From Mycobacterium sp. NBC_00419 (GTDB lineage: Bacteria > Actinomycetota > Actinomycetes > Mycobacteriales > Mycobacteriaceae), in NCBI RefSeq assembly GCF_036023875.1, contig NZ_CP107931.1:1550001-1614000 (forward strand): DNA of 64,000 nucleotides, given 5' to 3'. The notes beneath the pieces were generated by a model. The model did not search any database, was not told the DNA's origin, and was given only the letters and a program-made list of their open reading frames with translations. Below, piece after piece: positions 37,048 through 45,528 of the stretch (positions are counted from its first letter, which is position 1; each line of letters opens with the position of its first letter). The position numbers were made by a program, and so were the translations under genes.

Positions 37048-37563
37048 TCAGGCCTTGGCGGGGGGACGGTAGAAGATCGCCAGCTGACCGATGCCGCCGG
37101 CGAGCCCTAGCCCCACCGCGATGGCCAACCCCGGCCACCCGTGCAGCAGGTCGTACAGGCTGGTGTTCTTGAACAGGGCGTAGTCCAGGCTGAGCTTGCC
37201 CGCCCCGGTCGCGGCGAGCGTGACCGCTGCCGCCGCCAGCACCAGGTTGTACTCCCAGCCCTCCTTGACGATGAAGAAGCCGTTGTGCCGGTGCACCGTC
37301 CACGCCGCGACGAGCATCAGCGCCACGAAGCCCGCGGCGGTGACGGGCGTCAGCAGACCGACCGCCAAGCCCAGACCCGCCGCCACCTCGGTGCTCGCGG
37401 CCACCCGGGCATGGAAGGTGCCCGGCTTCATGCCGATGCTCTCGAACCAGCCGGCAGTGCCCTTGATGCGGCCGCCGCCGAAGAACTTGTTGTAGCCGTG
37501 CGCGGCCATGGTCAGGCCGAGCACCAGCCGCAGGATCAGCAATCCGACGTCGTAGGCAGTCAC
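37048..37563 (-). CDS. DoxX-family membrane protein
   Basis: 171 residues, four hydrophobic segments. LLILRLVLGLTMAAHGYNKFFGGGRIKGTAGWFESIGMKPG is the DoxX opening, followed by EVAAGLGLAVGLLTPVTAAGFVALMLVA. Mycobacterial DoxX proteins are linked to oxidative-stress membrane complexes; here the role is unproven. It starts 40 nt downstream of the WS/DGAT-like gene stop region, on the same strand. Confidence 0.85.
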   Translation of the reverse strand: MTAYDVGLLILRLVLGLTMAAHGYNKFFGGGRIKGTAGWFESIGMKPGTFHARVAASTEVAAGLGLAVGLLTPVTAAGFVALMLVAAWTVHRHNGFFIVKEGWEYNLVLAAAAVTLAATGAGKLSLDYALFKNTSLYDLLHGWPGLAIAVGLGLAGGIGQLAIFYRPPAKA

Positions 37564-37603
37564 GCAGGTAAACCTAAGGCATTGCGGCCATCGGCGTTAC
37601 TCC

Positions 37604-38863
37604 TCAACGGCCAAACGCGATTCTCAAGCGGTCAAGGTAGTCGTCGACGTCGAGGTTGTCGGGGTCGGCGTGCACGCTGATGGTGACGATGTCGCCGAGG
37701 CCGTGCACACCGTGGGTCAGGCTCATCATCGGCGACAGCGCGGAGAACCCGGCGGCGAACAACACCGGGGATCCACCGAAGGACAGATCCGCCGGCCCGC
37801 GGTTCACGCTGGACACCACCGTGTTTCCGGTGACCGTCGGCGAACGGGCCGCCGGGTCGAACTGCCGCACACCCCAGCGCAACAACGCCGCGGGGGTTGC
37901 GGCGAAGGCGGCGGCCGACGCCCGTAACGCGGGGTGCTCGCCGCGCCGGCGCGCGGCGGCCAGCTCGGCGCCGATCAGCTCGGCCCGCCGGACGCGGTCG
38001 GCGTCGGGATGCAGCCGGATGCCGACATTGCGAAAGTTGTTGTGGGCGCTGGAATCCTGCTGTCCGGCCATCGTGACTTCAGCACCCAGTGCCGAGGTGT
38101 CCTCGCCCCGTGCGGCGAGATATCCCGCCAGCGCCTCGGACACCGCGACCAGCACGCCGATCGTCACCGTCGGGGTGGCCAGCTCGTCGCGGCCCAACAC
38201 CAGCGTGCGCACCACCGATCCCGCGTGGGGCCGCCGGTTGATGCTGAGCAGCGGGCACCCCGGCGCGGGCGGCGGCACCAGCCCGGCCTCGGTGTCGCGT
38301 ACCAGTGCGCGGTGCGCCCGCGCGGCGGCGACTCCACGGGCAGGCAGGAATCCGCGCCTGCCCGGAGCGGGCACCGGTACCGGCTGTTGACGGCCCAGCA
38401 GCGCGCCGGCGAGTGCGGTCCCCCGGCTACCGTCGGCGTAGGCATGGCCCAACTGCATCACCACCACCGAGCCCACGCCCGAGCAGCCGGGCAGGTCGCG
38501 CACCGCGGGATAAATGTATGCACGCCAGGTCATGTCGTGAAGATCGAGTTGGTCGCCGCGCAGTCGCGCCGCGGCGTCCACACAGTCCTGCCAGTCCAGC
38601 GTGGCGCCGGAGTGGACGACGAACTGGCCGGGGTCGACCGCCCCGTGCTGCCATCGCGGGTAGCGCCACCGACCCGCCTCGACCACCCGCAGCCGCAGCT
38701 CGTCACACGCCTGCGCCCGCCGCATCAGCTCCTCGACTGCGGCGCCCGGGTCGGCCGGCGAACCGTCGAAGGCATACAGAATGATCTGGTCGCTGGACGT
38801 GGCCGCCGACATCCAGAACATCTGCGCGTCCACCGCGGTCATCGCTCTGGTTGCGGGCCTCAC
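37604..38863 (-). CDS. WS/DGAT-like acyltransferase, divergent
   Basis: 419 residues from GTG 38863, which overlaps the previous stop (GTGA); ATG 38842 (MTAVDAQMFW) is an alternative. MTAVDAQMFWMSA and the late TVTGNTVVSSVNRGPADLSFGGSPV...SLTHGVHGLGDIVTISVHADPDNL match the WS/DGAT fold. The active site reads LGHAYADG, so the HHxxxDG motif has lost the first His but keeps the catalytic second His and Asp-Gly. It could be an active or altered acyltransferase. Last gene of the Mce-associated operon. Confidence 0.75.
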   Translation of the reverse strand: MRPATRAMTAVDAQMFWMSAATSSDQIILYAFDGSPADPGAAVEELMRRAQACDELRLRVVEAGRWRYPRWQHGAVDPGQFVVHSGATLDWQDCVDAAARLRGDQLDLHDMTWRAYIYPAVRDLPGCSGVGSVVVMQLGHAYADGSRGTALAGALLGRQQPVPVPAPGRRGFLPARGVAAARAHRALVRDTEAGLVPPPAPGCPLLSINRRPHAGSVVRTLVLGRDELATPTVTIGVLVAVSEALAGYLAARGEDTSALGAEVTMAGQQDSSAHNNFRNVGIRLHPDADRVRRAELIGAELAAARRRGEHPALRASAAAFAATPAALLRWGVRQFDPAARSPTVTGNTVVSSVNRGPADLSFGGSPVLFAAGFSALSPMMSLTHGVHGLGDIVTISVHADPDNLDVDDYLDRLRIAFGR

Positions 38864-39759
38864 GAACGCAGGAAGTCCAGGATCCGCCGGGCCACCGCGT
38901 CGGGCTGTTCGAGTTGCAGGAAATGCCCGGCGTTCTCGACGATCGCGACGTCACTGCCCGGCGGCAGCGCGTCACGCACCCAGGGCGTGAATTCCGGTGT
39001 CATGCAACCGTCGTCGTTGCCGTGCAGGTACAGCGTGGCCAGCCGCGGGGGCTTGGTCCACCAGCGGTGCAACTCGGCGTAGCGGGCCGGCGGCTTGGTG
39101 TTGCGGATGGTCGCGCGGTACGGGCCCAGCGCGGCCCGCCAGTACTGCGGAGCACCGATCGCGGCGTCGACGTGGCGCAGGTCCTCGGCGGCGTTGTACC
39201 CCGGCGACCATCGCCGCCACAGCAGCGGCACGATCCACGATTCCGACCGTTCCGGCAGCAGCGGCAGCTGGAAGTAGCTGATGTACCAGCTGCGCGCCAC
39301 CTGGGCGGGCAGCAGCCGCAGCAGCTTGCCGCGGTTGGGCACCGGGCCGTCGGGAGTGAGCGCGGCCGACGGCGGCACCGACATCACCACGGCCTTGACG
39401 AACGGGCTGTCGGGCAGCGCCGCGAGCCCGGTGGCGGTGATGGCGCCCCAGTCGTGGCCGATCACCACGTCGCGGTCGGTCGGGCCGCAGGCTTCGCGCA
39501 CCTTCAGCGCGTCGTCCATCAACGCGCCGATGTGATAGCTGCCGTCCGACGGGATCGACGACGGCACATACCCACGCATGAACGGTGCGATCACCCGGTA
39601 GCCGGCCGCCACCAGCTGCGGGGCGAGCTTTCGGAATCCGTAGGGCGTGTCGGGAAAACCGTGCAGGCACAACGCAATCGGGCCTTCATCGGGTCCCCAG
39701 GTCAGCGCCCGCAGCTGCACGGCGGGGGCGGCGACGTCGATCCAGCGCGGCGTGGGCAT
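38860..39759 (-). CDS. Epoxide-hydrolase-like alpha/beta hydrolase
   Basis: 299 residues. HGFPDTPYGFRKL holds the oxyanion HGFP; the nucleophile elbow GHDWGA has Asp, typical of epoxide hydrolases and haloalkane dehalogenases. The catalytic His is in ENAGHFLQLEQPDAVARRILDFL. The Tyr pair expected for epoxide opening may be YISYFQL and another cap-domain Tyr. It follows the second Mce-associated gene by 6 nt and is coupled to the WS/DGAT-like gene. Probably acts on lipid epoxides. Confidence 0.85.
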   Translation of the reverse strand: MPTPRWIDVAAPAVQLRALTWGPDEGPIALCLHGFPDTPYGFRKLAPQLVAAGYRVIAPFMRGYVPSSIPSDGSYHIGALMDDALKVREACGPTDRDVVIGHDWGAITATGLAALPDSPFVKAVVMSVPPSAALTPDGPVPNRGKLLRLLPAQVARSWYISYFQLPLLPERSESWIVPLLWRRWSPGYNAAEDLRHVDAAIGAPQYWRAALGPYRATIRNTKPPARYAELHRWWTKPPRLATLYLHGNDDGCMTPEFTPWVRDALPPGSDVAIVENAGHFLQLEQPDAVARRILDFLRS

Positions 39760-39765
39760 GGGCCG

Positions 39766-40389
39766 TTAGATCGGGTCGAAGCCGGAGATCAGCCAGCGGT
39801 CACCGACCTTGTCGAGGGTGACCCGGACGCTGGACGCGGTGTTGGTCGGGGCGTCACTGCCCACCACCACGGTCTGGTCGACGAACAGCAGCACCACGGC
39901 GTGGCCGGCGTTGGCCGACACCGGCGCCGCGGCGGGCACCGTTGCCAGCGCTGAGATCTTCTTCTCCTTGGCGCCCGGGATCACGACGGTGTTCACCAGT
40001 TGGGTGTAGGCGTCCAGGAAGTTTCCGGTCAGCCGGCCGCGGGCGTCGCCGAGGTCCTTCTCGACCGTGTCGGGCTTGTAGCTCAGCAGCGCGACGGTGG
40101 AATCCTTGGCTGCGGCCATCGCGGCCTGCGCCGAGCGGTCGGCGTCGTGGCGCGAGAAGTACTCCCACTTCAGGTAACCGGCACCCGCACCCAGCAGCAG
40201 TGCCAGCACCGGCAGGATCACGAACGCGACCAGGCGCGACCAGCTGAAGTGCTTCTCCGGCACAACCTGCTCGTCGGCCTCGGCCGCCTCGACATCGTCG
40301 ATGTCGTCGAAGTCCTCGATGTCGTCGAAGTCCTCGATGTCGTCAAGTTCTTTGGCCGTGGCTTCGGCCTTGTCGTCGGGTGTCGTCAC
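39766..40389 (-). CDS. Mce-associated membrane protein (second of pair)
   Basis: 207 residues from GTG 40389 overlapping the upstream stop (GTGA). An acidic N-terminus with a DDIEDFDDIEDFDDIDD repeat (cytosolic), one membrane helix (about 52-73, LVAFVILPVLALLLGAGAGYL), then an extracytoplasmic domain (about 74-207: RSAQAAMAAAKDSTVALLSYKPDTVEKDLGDARGRLTGNFLDAYTQL...DRWLISGFDPI). This is the layout of Mce-associated (Mas/Mam) proteins. No mce operon is in the window, so it is an orphan pair, like OmamA/B or Rv1362c/Rv1363c. It may stabilise Mce lipid importers. Confidence 0.88.
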   Translation of the reverse strand: MTTPDDKAEATAKELDDIEDFDDIEDFDDIDDVEAAEADEQVVPEKHFSWSRLVAFVILPVLALLLGAGAGYLKWEYFSRHDADRSAQAAMAAAKDSTVALLSYKPDTVEKDLGDARGRLTGNFLDAYTQLVNTVVIPGAKEKKISALATVPAAAPVSANAGHAVVLLFVDQTVVVGSDAPTNTASSVRVTLDKVGDRWLISGFDPI

Positions 40390-40994
40390 TGCACGAACTC
40401 CACTTTCGAGACCTTCGCTTCGTCGGCGCCAGTCTTCTTGACCGTCAGGCGCATCCGCCAGTTGCGCGGTGGCTGGTTCTGGGCGCCGGCGTTCTGGGTC
40501 TTGACCGTCACGGCCACCAGGACCTGGCCCTCGGTACCGCTGACCGACTCCAGACCCGCCTCGTTGACGGTGCCTTCGGACTTGGACTTGGCCTGCTTGA
40601 CGACCTCGACGAACGGCTGGGACCGCTTGGCGAAGTCGTCGTAGAACGCGTCGGTGGCGGAGTCCAGGATGCGCTGCACGTCGGCATCGGCATGCTCGAA
40701 GTCGATGGTGGTCAGGTTGATCGCACCCTGGCGGCCCACGCTGACCAGCAGTTCGTCGAGCTGCTGCGCCTGCCGGGCCTGGTAGGCCTGATAGCCGAGC
40801 CAGCCGGTGAGGCCCCCGAGTGCGACCACGGTGGCCAGGCCGACGGTCAGCGCGATCTTGACGTGCGACCACGGCCGCCTGGCCTTGGCTTCCGTGACGG
40901 GCTCGTCGGCCACATCCGCTGTGGTGTCCTCGACGGCCTCCTCGGCCGCGTCGGTGGTCACCTCGTTATCGGGCACGTCTGGCTCGTCGGCCAT
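40386..40994 (-). CDS. Mce-associated membrane protein (first of pair)
   Basis: 202 residues from ATG 40994 with GGAGGG upstream. An acidic Asp/Glu-rich N-terminus (about 1-45), a membrane helix (about 53-75, KIALTVGLATVVALGGLTGWLGY) and an extracytoplasmic Mas-like domain (GAINLTTIDFEHADADVQRILDSATDAFYDDFAKRSQPFVEVVKQAKSKSEGTV). Overlaps the second member by 4 nt. Together they head an operon with the epoxide-hydrolase-like and WS/DGAT-like genes. Confidence 0.88.
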   Translation of the reverse strand: MADEPDVPDNEVTTDAAEEAVEDTTADVADEPVTEAKARRPWSHVKIALTVGLATVVALGGLTGWLGYQAYQARQAQQLDELLVSVGRQGAINLTTIDFEHADADVQRILDSATDAFYDDFAKRSQPFVEVVKQAKSKSEGTVNEAGLESVSGTEGQVLVAVTVKTQNAGAQNQPPRNWRMRLTVKKTGADEAKVSKVEFVQ

Positions 40995-41069
40995 GCTTGC
41001 TCCCTCCGGCACGTCGGAACGATCGTCCCCGCTGGGGCGCAAGGGTACCGGTAATGCCTGGAGTGACGG

Positions 41070-41543
41070 TCAGCGGTTGGTGGTCGCGACCTCCAGCTCG
41101 CTGATGACGATCTTGCGCATTCCGAGCATCGCCGCCGTGGCTGCGGCCGCGCGGTCGTGGTCGGGATCAGAGAGCAGCTCCAGCAATCGGGTGGGCACCA
41201 CCTGCCAGCTCACGCCGAACCGATCCTTGAGCCAGCCGCACTGGGATTCCTGACCGCCGTCGAGCAGCGCAGTCCAGTAGTGGTCGACCTCGTCCTGGTC
41301 GGTGCACTCGATGAGGAACGAGATCGCCTCGGTGAACGCGAACACCGGCCCGCCGTTGATCCCGGTGAACCGAGTGCCGTCGAGCACGAAACTGGCCGAG
41401 ACCACCTGGCCCGGGGTGCCCGGCCCGGCCTCGGTGTAGCGGGCCACGTGCTCGACCGACGAGTTGGGAAAGATCGCGGTGTAGAACAGCATCGCCTCCT
41501 CCAGGTCGTCGTTGAACCACAGCGAAGGGGTAATGGACGGCAT
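41070..41543 (-). CDS. PhnB/VOC-fold protein (3-demethylubiquinone methyltransferase-like domain)
   Basis: 157 residues from ATG 41543 with AAAGGAG upstream. It has PSITPSLWFNDDLEEAMLFYTAIFPNS, SFVLDGTRFTGINGGPVFAFTEAISFLIECTDQDEVDHYWTALLDGGQESQCGWLKDRFGVSWQVVPTRLLELL, a standard PhnB-like vicinal oxygen chelate protein. The function of this group is mostly unknown; some are stress- or antibiotic-related. Monocistronic, divergent from the hydrolase gene. Confidence 0.85.
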   Translation of the reverse strand: MPSITPSLWFNDDLEEAMLFYTAIFPNSSVEHVARYTEAGPGTPGQVVSASFVLDGTRFTGINGGPVFAFTEAISFLIECTDQDEVDHYWTALLDGGQESQCGWLKDRFGVSWQVVPTRLLELLSDPDHDRAAAATAAMLGMRKIVISELEVATTNR

Positions 41544-41649
41544 CGGAACTTCTCCTTTATTCGGTCGGCCTCGAACAGATAGACCGCCAGGGCTGGCGAA
41601 AGTCATCAACCGGTCCTGGGTAACGTGCTTTCCAGGCTCGGCCGAGAGG

Positions 41650-42510
41650 ATGCCTGTGACCAGCACGACCAGTGGTGCGCAGACCGTGGAGTTCCGCGGT
41701 GAGGACAAGCTGACCCTGGTGGGCGACGAGTGGAACCGGGGCGCGAGCGACCGGCCGACCATCCTGATGCTGCACGGCGGGGGCCAAAACCGGTTCTCCT
41801 GGAAGAACACCGGGCAGGTGCTGGCCGACCGGGGCCTGCATGTCGTCGCACTCGACGCCCGCGGCCACGGTGACAGCGACCGCGCGCCGAACGGCGTCTA
41901 CACCGTGAGTGCCCTGTGCGGTGACGTCCTGCGGGTGCTGGACCAGATCGGGCGGCCGGTGGTGTTGATCGGGGCCAGCATGGGCGGGCTGACCGGCATC
42001 CTGGTGGCCAAGCTCGCCGGCCCGGAGAAGATCACCAAGCTGGTTCTCGTCGACGTGGTGCCGCGGATCGAGGAGAAGGGCACCTCGCGCATCCACGATT
42101 TCATGGCCAGCCACGTGCACGGCTTCGACACCCTCGAGCAGGCGGCCGACGCGATCGCCGCCTACCTGCCACACCGCAGACGGGCCAAGAATCTCGAGGG
42201 TCTCAAGAAGAATCTGCGGCAGCGCGACGGCCGCTGGTTCTGGCACTGGGACCCGGCGTTCCTCAAGCCGGTCGAGGCCGAGGAGTTCGTCCGCGTCGAG
42301 GAGTTGGAGCAGGCGGCGGCCGAACTGACCATCCCGATCCTGCTCATTCGCGGCAGGCAGTCCGATGTGGTCAGCACCGAGGGGGTGCAGGACTTCCTGG
42401 CCAAGGTGCCGCACGCCGAGTTCGTCGAACTCTCCGAGGCCGGCCACACCGCGGCCGGTGACGACAACGACGCGTTCAGCGACGCCGTCGTCGCCTTCGT
42501 CACCCCGTGA
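41650..42510 (+). CDS. Alpha/beta hydrolase
   Basis: 286 residues from ATG 41650; GTG 41656 has better spacing to the GAGAGG site and may be the true start. LMLHGGGQNRFSW oxyanion region, ARGHGDSDRAPNGVY, nucleophile Ser in GASMGG, Asp probably in RGRQSDVV, His in SEAGHTAAG. General carboxylester hydrolase or bromoperoxidase-like; substrate unknown. Its 3' end overlaps the convergent TetR gene by 11 nt. Confidence 0.85.
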   Translation: MPVTSTTSGAQTVEFRGEDKLTLVGDEWNRGASDRPTILMLHGGGQNRFSWKNTGQVLADRGLHVVALDARGHGDSDRAPNGVYTVSALCGDVLRVLDQIGRPVVLIGASMGGLTGILVAKLAGPEKITKLVLVDVVPRIEEKGTSRIHDFMASHVHGFDTLEQAADAIAAYLPHRRRAKNLEGLKKNLRQRDGRWFWHWDPAFLKPVEAEEFVRVEELEQAAAELTIPILLIRGRQSDVVSTEGVQDFLAKVPHAEFVELSEAGHTAAGDDNDAFSDAVVAFVTP

Positions 42511-43114
42511 TCGGCAGGTGCAGCTCGGCGGCGACGTAGGAGCGGGCGATGTGCTTGAGCTCCTCGGGGGCCACCGCGCGCACCACCATCTGGGCGCCGA
42601 GCCCGTCGATCATGGTCAGCAGCCGTCGCGCGGCCACGTCGGCGTCAGCGACGTGGAACTCCCCGCTGTCGCTGCCGGCACGCACCACGTCGGCGATGCA
42701 CGTCAGCCACTGATCGGTCAGTGCGGCCGCTTCGGCTGCCAGCGCCGGGTTGGTGCGCCCCAGGCTCCACGCCTCCAGCCATAGCGCGCTGGCTTCCATG
42801 CTGGACTCGTCGAGGGTGTAGTCCATCAGGGCGTTGATGCCCGCGGTGGCGGTGGGCTCGGCGGCCAGCAGCTTGCGGGAGTTGTCCAGGTCCTCGGTGG
42901 CGGCGGCCCGGAACGCGGCGGTGATCAGCTGCTCGGCCGACGAGAAGTAATGGCTGACCAGACCCGGCGTGACGCCCAGGTCGGCGGCGACTTTGCGCAG
43001 CGTGACCGCGCCGAGGCCGTCGGTGCGGCTGATCAGCACCGCCTGGCCCAGCAGCTCGTCATGCCGTTCGGCCGGCATCTTGCGTTTGGCGTCTCGCATC
43101 GCCTTCGCGACCAC
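42500..43114 (-). CDS. TetR-family regulator
   Basis: 204 residues from GTG 43114 with GGAAGG 6 nt upstream. Helix-turn-helix at about 30-52 (GLGAVTLRKVAADLGVTPGLVSHYFSSAEQLITAAF), then a ligand domain of the TetR_C_6/BetI-like type. Divergent from the NCS1 permease gene across 84 nt, so it most likely represses the permease in response to its substrate, as PucR/BetI-like regulators do. Confidence 0.88.
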   Translation of the reverse strand: MVAKAMRDAKRKMPAERHDELLGQAVLISRTDGLGAVTLRKVAADLGVTPGLVSHYFSSAEQLITAAFRAAATEDLDNSRKLLAAEPTATAGINALMDYTLDESSMEASALWLEAWSLGRTNPALAAEAAALTDQWLTCIADVVRAGSDSGEFHVADADVAARRLLTMIDGLGAQMVVRAVAPEELKHIARSYVAAELHLPITG

Positions 43115-43142
43115 TGTCGTCCTTCCCCTTGACGGATCACCA

Positions 43143-43172
43143 TTCTTATTGAACACTACATCAACACTATTG
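43143..43172. promoter_or_regulatory. AT-rich divergent region with TTGA/TCAA repeats
   Basis: The 84-nt gap between tetR and the permease gene contains TTGAACACTACATCAA and TCAACACTATTGA, overlapping imperfect dyads of TTGA and TCAA. Candidate TetR operator overlapping both promoters. Confidence 0.4.
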
Positions 43173-43198
43173 AAGCACCCATCAACAAGGAGTGTCCG

Positions 43199-44653
43199 AT
43201 GGCCACTGCCACCACCGATCGCCTCGGGTCCATCGAAGCCGCCGGCGTCGAGTACCTGCCCGAAGAGGCCAGGGACTCCAGCCCGCGCAACCTGGCCGCG
43301 GTGTTCCTGGGCGCCAACCTGACGTGGACCAACGTCGTCTTCGGGGCGTTCGCGATCCTGTTCGGCCTGAGCTTCTGGCAGACGCTGGCCTCGATGGCGG
43401 TGGGAATCGCCGTCGGCACGCTCGCCGTGCTGCCGACCGCCGTCATCGGCCCCCGCACCGGCACCAACATGACGGTGTCCAGCGGCGCGTTCTTCGGAAT
43501 CCGGGGCCGCTTCATCGGATCCGGCCTGGCGCTGGCGATCGCGCTCGGATTCGCGGCGGTCACGGTGTGGACCAGTGGTGACGCTCTGGTGGCCGCGGCC
43601 CACCGGATGTTCGGGCTGCCCGAGACCGACGTGGTGCGTGGGGTCGGGTACGCGATCGTCGCCGCCCTGATGGTGACCGTTGCGCTCTACGGCCACGCCA
43701 CCATCGTGGCGATGCAGAAGATCGTGGTGCCGGTGGTCGGCGCGTTGTTGATCCTGGGTGTCTTCGCGTTCGCAGGCGGATTCACCCCGGGTGCGAGCTC
43801 GGGCGAGTACGCACTGGGCGGCTTCTGGCAGACCTGGACGCTGTGCGCGGTGCTCTTCGCCGCGGCGCCGATCTCGTACGGCCCCACCATCGGCGACTAC
43901 ACCCGGCGTATCTCGGCGGTGCGGTTCAGCGACCGACAGATCTGCCTGGCGCTGGGCGCGGGCATGTTCATCGGGGTGCTGCTGCCGAGCATGTTCGGCG
44001 CCTACACCGCGATGAGCTTCGCCAACCCGACCGACTCCTATCTCGACGATCTGGTGACCGCGGCCCCGGCCTGGTACGTGCTGCCGATCGTGGTGATCTC
44101 GTTGCTGGGCGGCCTGAGCCAGGGCGTGCTGTGCATCTACGCCAGCGGCCTTGACCTGGAAGGCATCGCGCCGAAGCTGAAGCGCACCCAGACCACGATC
44201 ATCACCGCCGCGATCGCGATCGTCCTGCTCTATGTCGGCGTGTTCGTGTTCGACGCGGTCGGCTCGGTCACCGCCATGACGGTCGTGCTCAATGCCGTGA
44301 TCACGCCGTGGGTGGCCGTGCTGGCCATCGGCGCGCTGCGCAACCGCAAGGTCGGCTACGACCCGGTGGATCTGCAGGCCTTCGCCCACGGTCGCCGCGG
44401 TGGCCGGTACTGGTTCACCGGCGGCTGGAACATCCCGGCGGTGGCAGCCTGGGCGGCCGGTTCGCTGTTCGGAGTGCTAGCGGTCAACACCACGCTCTAT
44501 GTCGGTCCGCTGGCCGATATCGCCGGCGGCGTGGACCTGAGCACCGTGGGATCGGCGGTGCTGGCGGTGGCCATCTACGTGGTGGCCGGCTGGGCCCTAG
44601 GTGACCGGCGTGACCAGTCGCCGGTGGGCCAGCCACTCATCGAGATTGCGTAA
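43199..44653 (+). CDS. NCS1-family purine/cytosine (nucleobase) permease
   Basis: 484 residues, 12 helices, start ATG with AAGGAG. The NCS1 signature includes RDSSPRNLAAVFLGANLTWTNVVFGAF, TGTNMTVSSGAFFGIRG, APISYGPTIGDYTRRI. CodB-like transporters import cytosine, purines or related compounds by cation symport. No deaminase or catabolic gene is adjacent, so the substrate is open. Its 3' end overlaps the convergent dehydrogenase gene by 57 nt. Confidence 0.88.
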   Translation: MATATTDRLGSIEAAGVEYLPEEARDSSPRNLAAVFLGANLTWTNVVFGAFAILFGLSFWQTLASMAVGIAVGTLAVLPTAVIGPRTGTNMTVSSGAFFGIRGRFIGSGLALAIALGFAAVTVWTSGDALVAAAHRMFGLPETDVVRGVGYAIVAALMVTVALYGHATIVAMQKIVVPVVGALLILGVFAFAGGFTPGASSGEYALGGFWQTWTLCAVLFAAAPISYGPTIGDYTRRISAVRFSDRQICLALGAGMFIGVLLPSMFGAYTAMSFANPTDSYLDDLVTAAPAWYVLPIVVISLLGGLSQGVLCIYASGLDLEGIAPKLKRTQTTIITAAIAIVLLYVGVFVFDAVGSVTAMTVVLNAVITPWVAVLAIGALRNRKVGYDPVDLQAFAHGRRGGRYWFTGGWNIPAVAAWAAGSLFGVLAVNTTLYVGPLADIAGGVDLSTVGSAVLAVAIYVVAGWALGDRRDQSPVGQPLIEIA

Positions 44654-45505
44654 CGCCAAGCGCGCCATCGCAGTTCGGGCCCGGGCGGTGTTGCTGCCGA
44701 CATGCGGCAGCAACACGACGTTGTCCAACTCGAGCAGCGGCGCAGGAACCTGCGGCTCGTGGGCGAAGACGTCCAGCCCGGCACCGGCCAGCCCGCCACT
44801 GACCAGCAATTCGACCAGCGCCTGCTCATCGACCACGCTGCCGCGGGCGATGTTGATCAGAAAGCCCTGCGGCCCAAGTGCTTCCAGCACGGGCCGGTCG
44901 ACGAGGCGGGCGGTGTCGGGACCGCCGGCGGTGGCCACGACCAGAACGTCGACGGACCCCGCGAGCTCGGCCGCTGTGGCGCAGTAGCGGTACGGGCTGC
45001 CGGGAACCTCGCTTCGGTTGTGATAGGCGATGGCACAGTCGAATCCGGCCAGCCGGGTGGCGATCGCCGAGCCGATGCGACCCAGGCCCAAGATGCCGGC
45101 CCGGCTGCCGCTGACGTCGCGGGTGTAGCGGAACGGACCGTGCACCGGCCAGTGTCCGGCGCGCACGTAGCGATCGGCGGCCGACAGTCCGCGCATGGTG
45201 TCGATCATCAGGCCGACCGCGGTGTCGGCGACGGTGTCGGTCAGGACATCAGGGGTGTTGCTCACCGCGATGCCGCGGGCGTGGGCGGCCTTCACGTCGA
45301 TGGCGTCGACACCGGCGCCGAAGTTCACGATCGCCTGCAGGTTCGGCAGTGCCGCGATGAGTCCGGCGTCGACCCCCGGGCGCCCGCAGCACAGGATCAC
45401 GGTGACGGCCTGCGGATCGTGCACCGGCAACTGCGGTAGTGGGTCACGCCGGGACAGTTCGGCGGCCAGCGACGGTTCGGGCTTGCCCACCTGGAGAACG
45501 GTCAT
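44597..45505 (-). CDS. D-isomer-specific 2-hydroxyacid dehydrogenase (glyoxylate/hydroxypyruvate reductase type)
   Basis: 302 residues. NAD(P)-binding GILGLGRIGSAIATRL, catalytic Arg in NIARGSVVDEQAL, Glu in DVFAHEPQVP, His in LLPHVGSNT. VNFGAGVDAIDVKAAHARGIAVSNTPDVLTDTVADTAVGLMI is a clear family block. After the GxGxxG strand the sequence continues as AYHNRSEV, where the absence of an acidic residue at the strand end favours NADP(H). It reduces glyoxylate/hydroxypyruvate-type oxoacids. Confidence 0.88.
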   Translation of the reverse strand: MTVLQVGKPEPSLAAELSRRDPLPQLPVHDPQAVTVILCCGRPGVDAGLIAALPNLQAIVNFGAGVDAIDVKAAHARGIAVSNTPDVLTDTVADTAVGLMIDTMRGLSAADRYVRAGHWPVHGPFRYTRDVSGSRAGILGLGRIGSAIATRLAGFDCAIAYHNRSEVPGSPYRYCATAAELAGSVDVLVVATAGGPDTARLVDRPVLEALGPQGFLINIARGSVVDEQALVELLVSGGLAGAGLDVFAHEPQVPAPLLELDNVVLLPHVGSNTARARTAMARLALRNLDEWLAHRRLVTPVT

Positions 45506-45528
45506 GGTGCCAGTCTGCTACGCACCGA

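Noticed and set aside
35091..37172. 693-codon plus-strand frame opposite the DUF3556 gene
   Set aside because: His/Asp/Arg-rich antisense shadow; it also spans the KstR palindrome and an intergenic region.
42500..44389. 629-codon minus-strand frame including the TetR gene
   Set aside because: Only the TetR part (42500-43114) is supported; the rest is antisense to the NCS1 permease.
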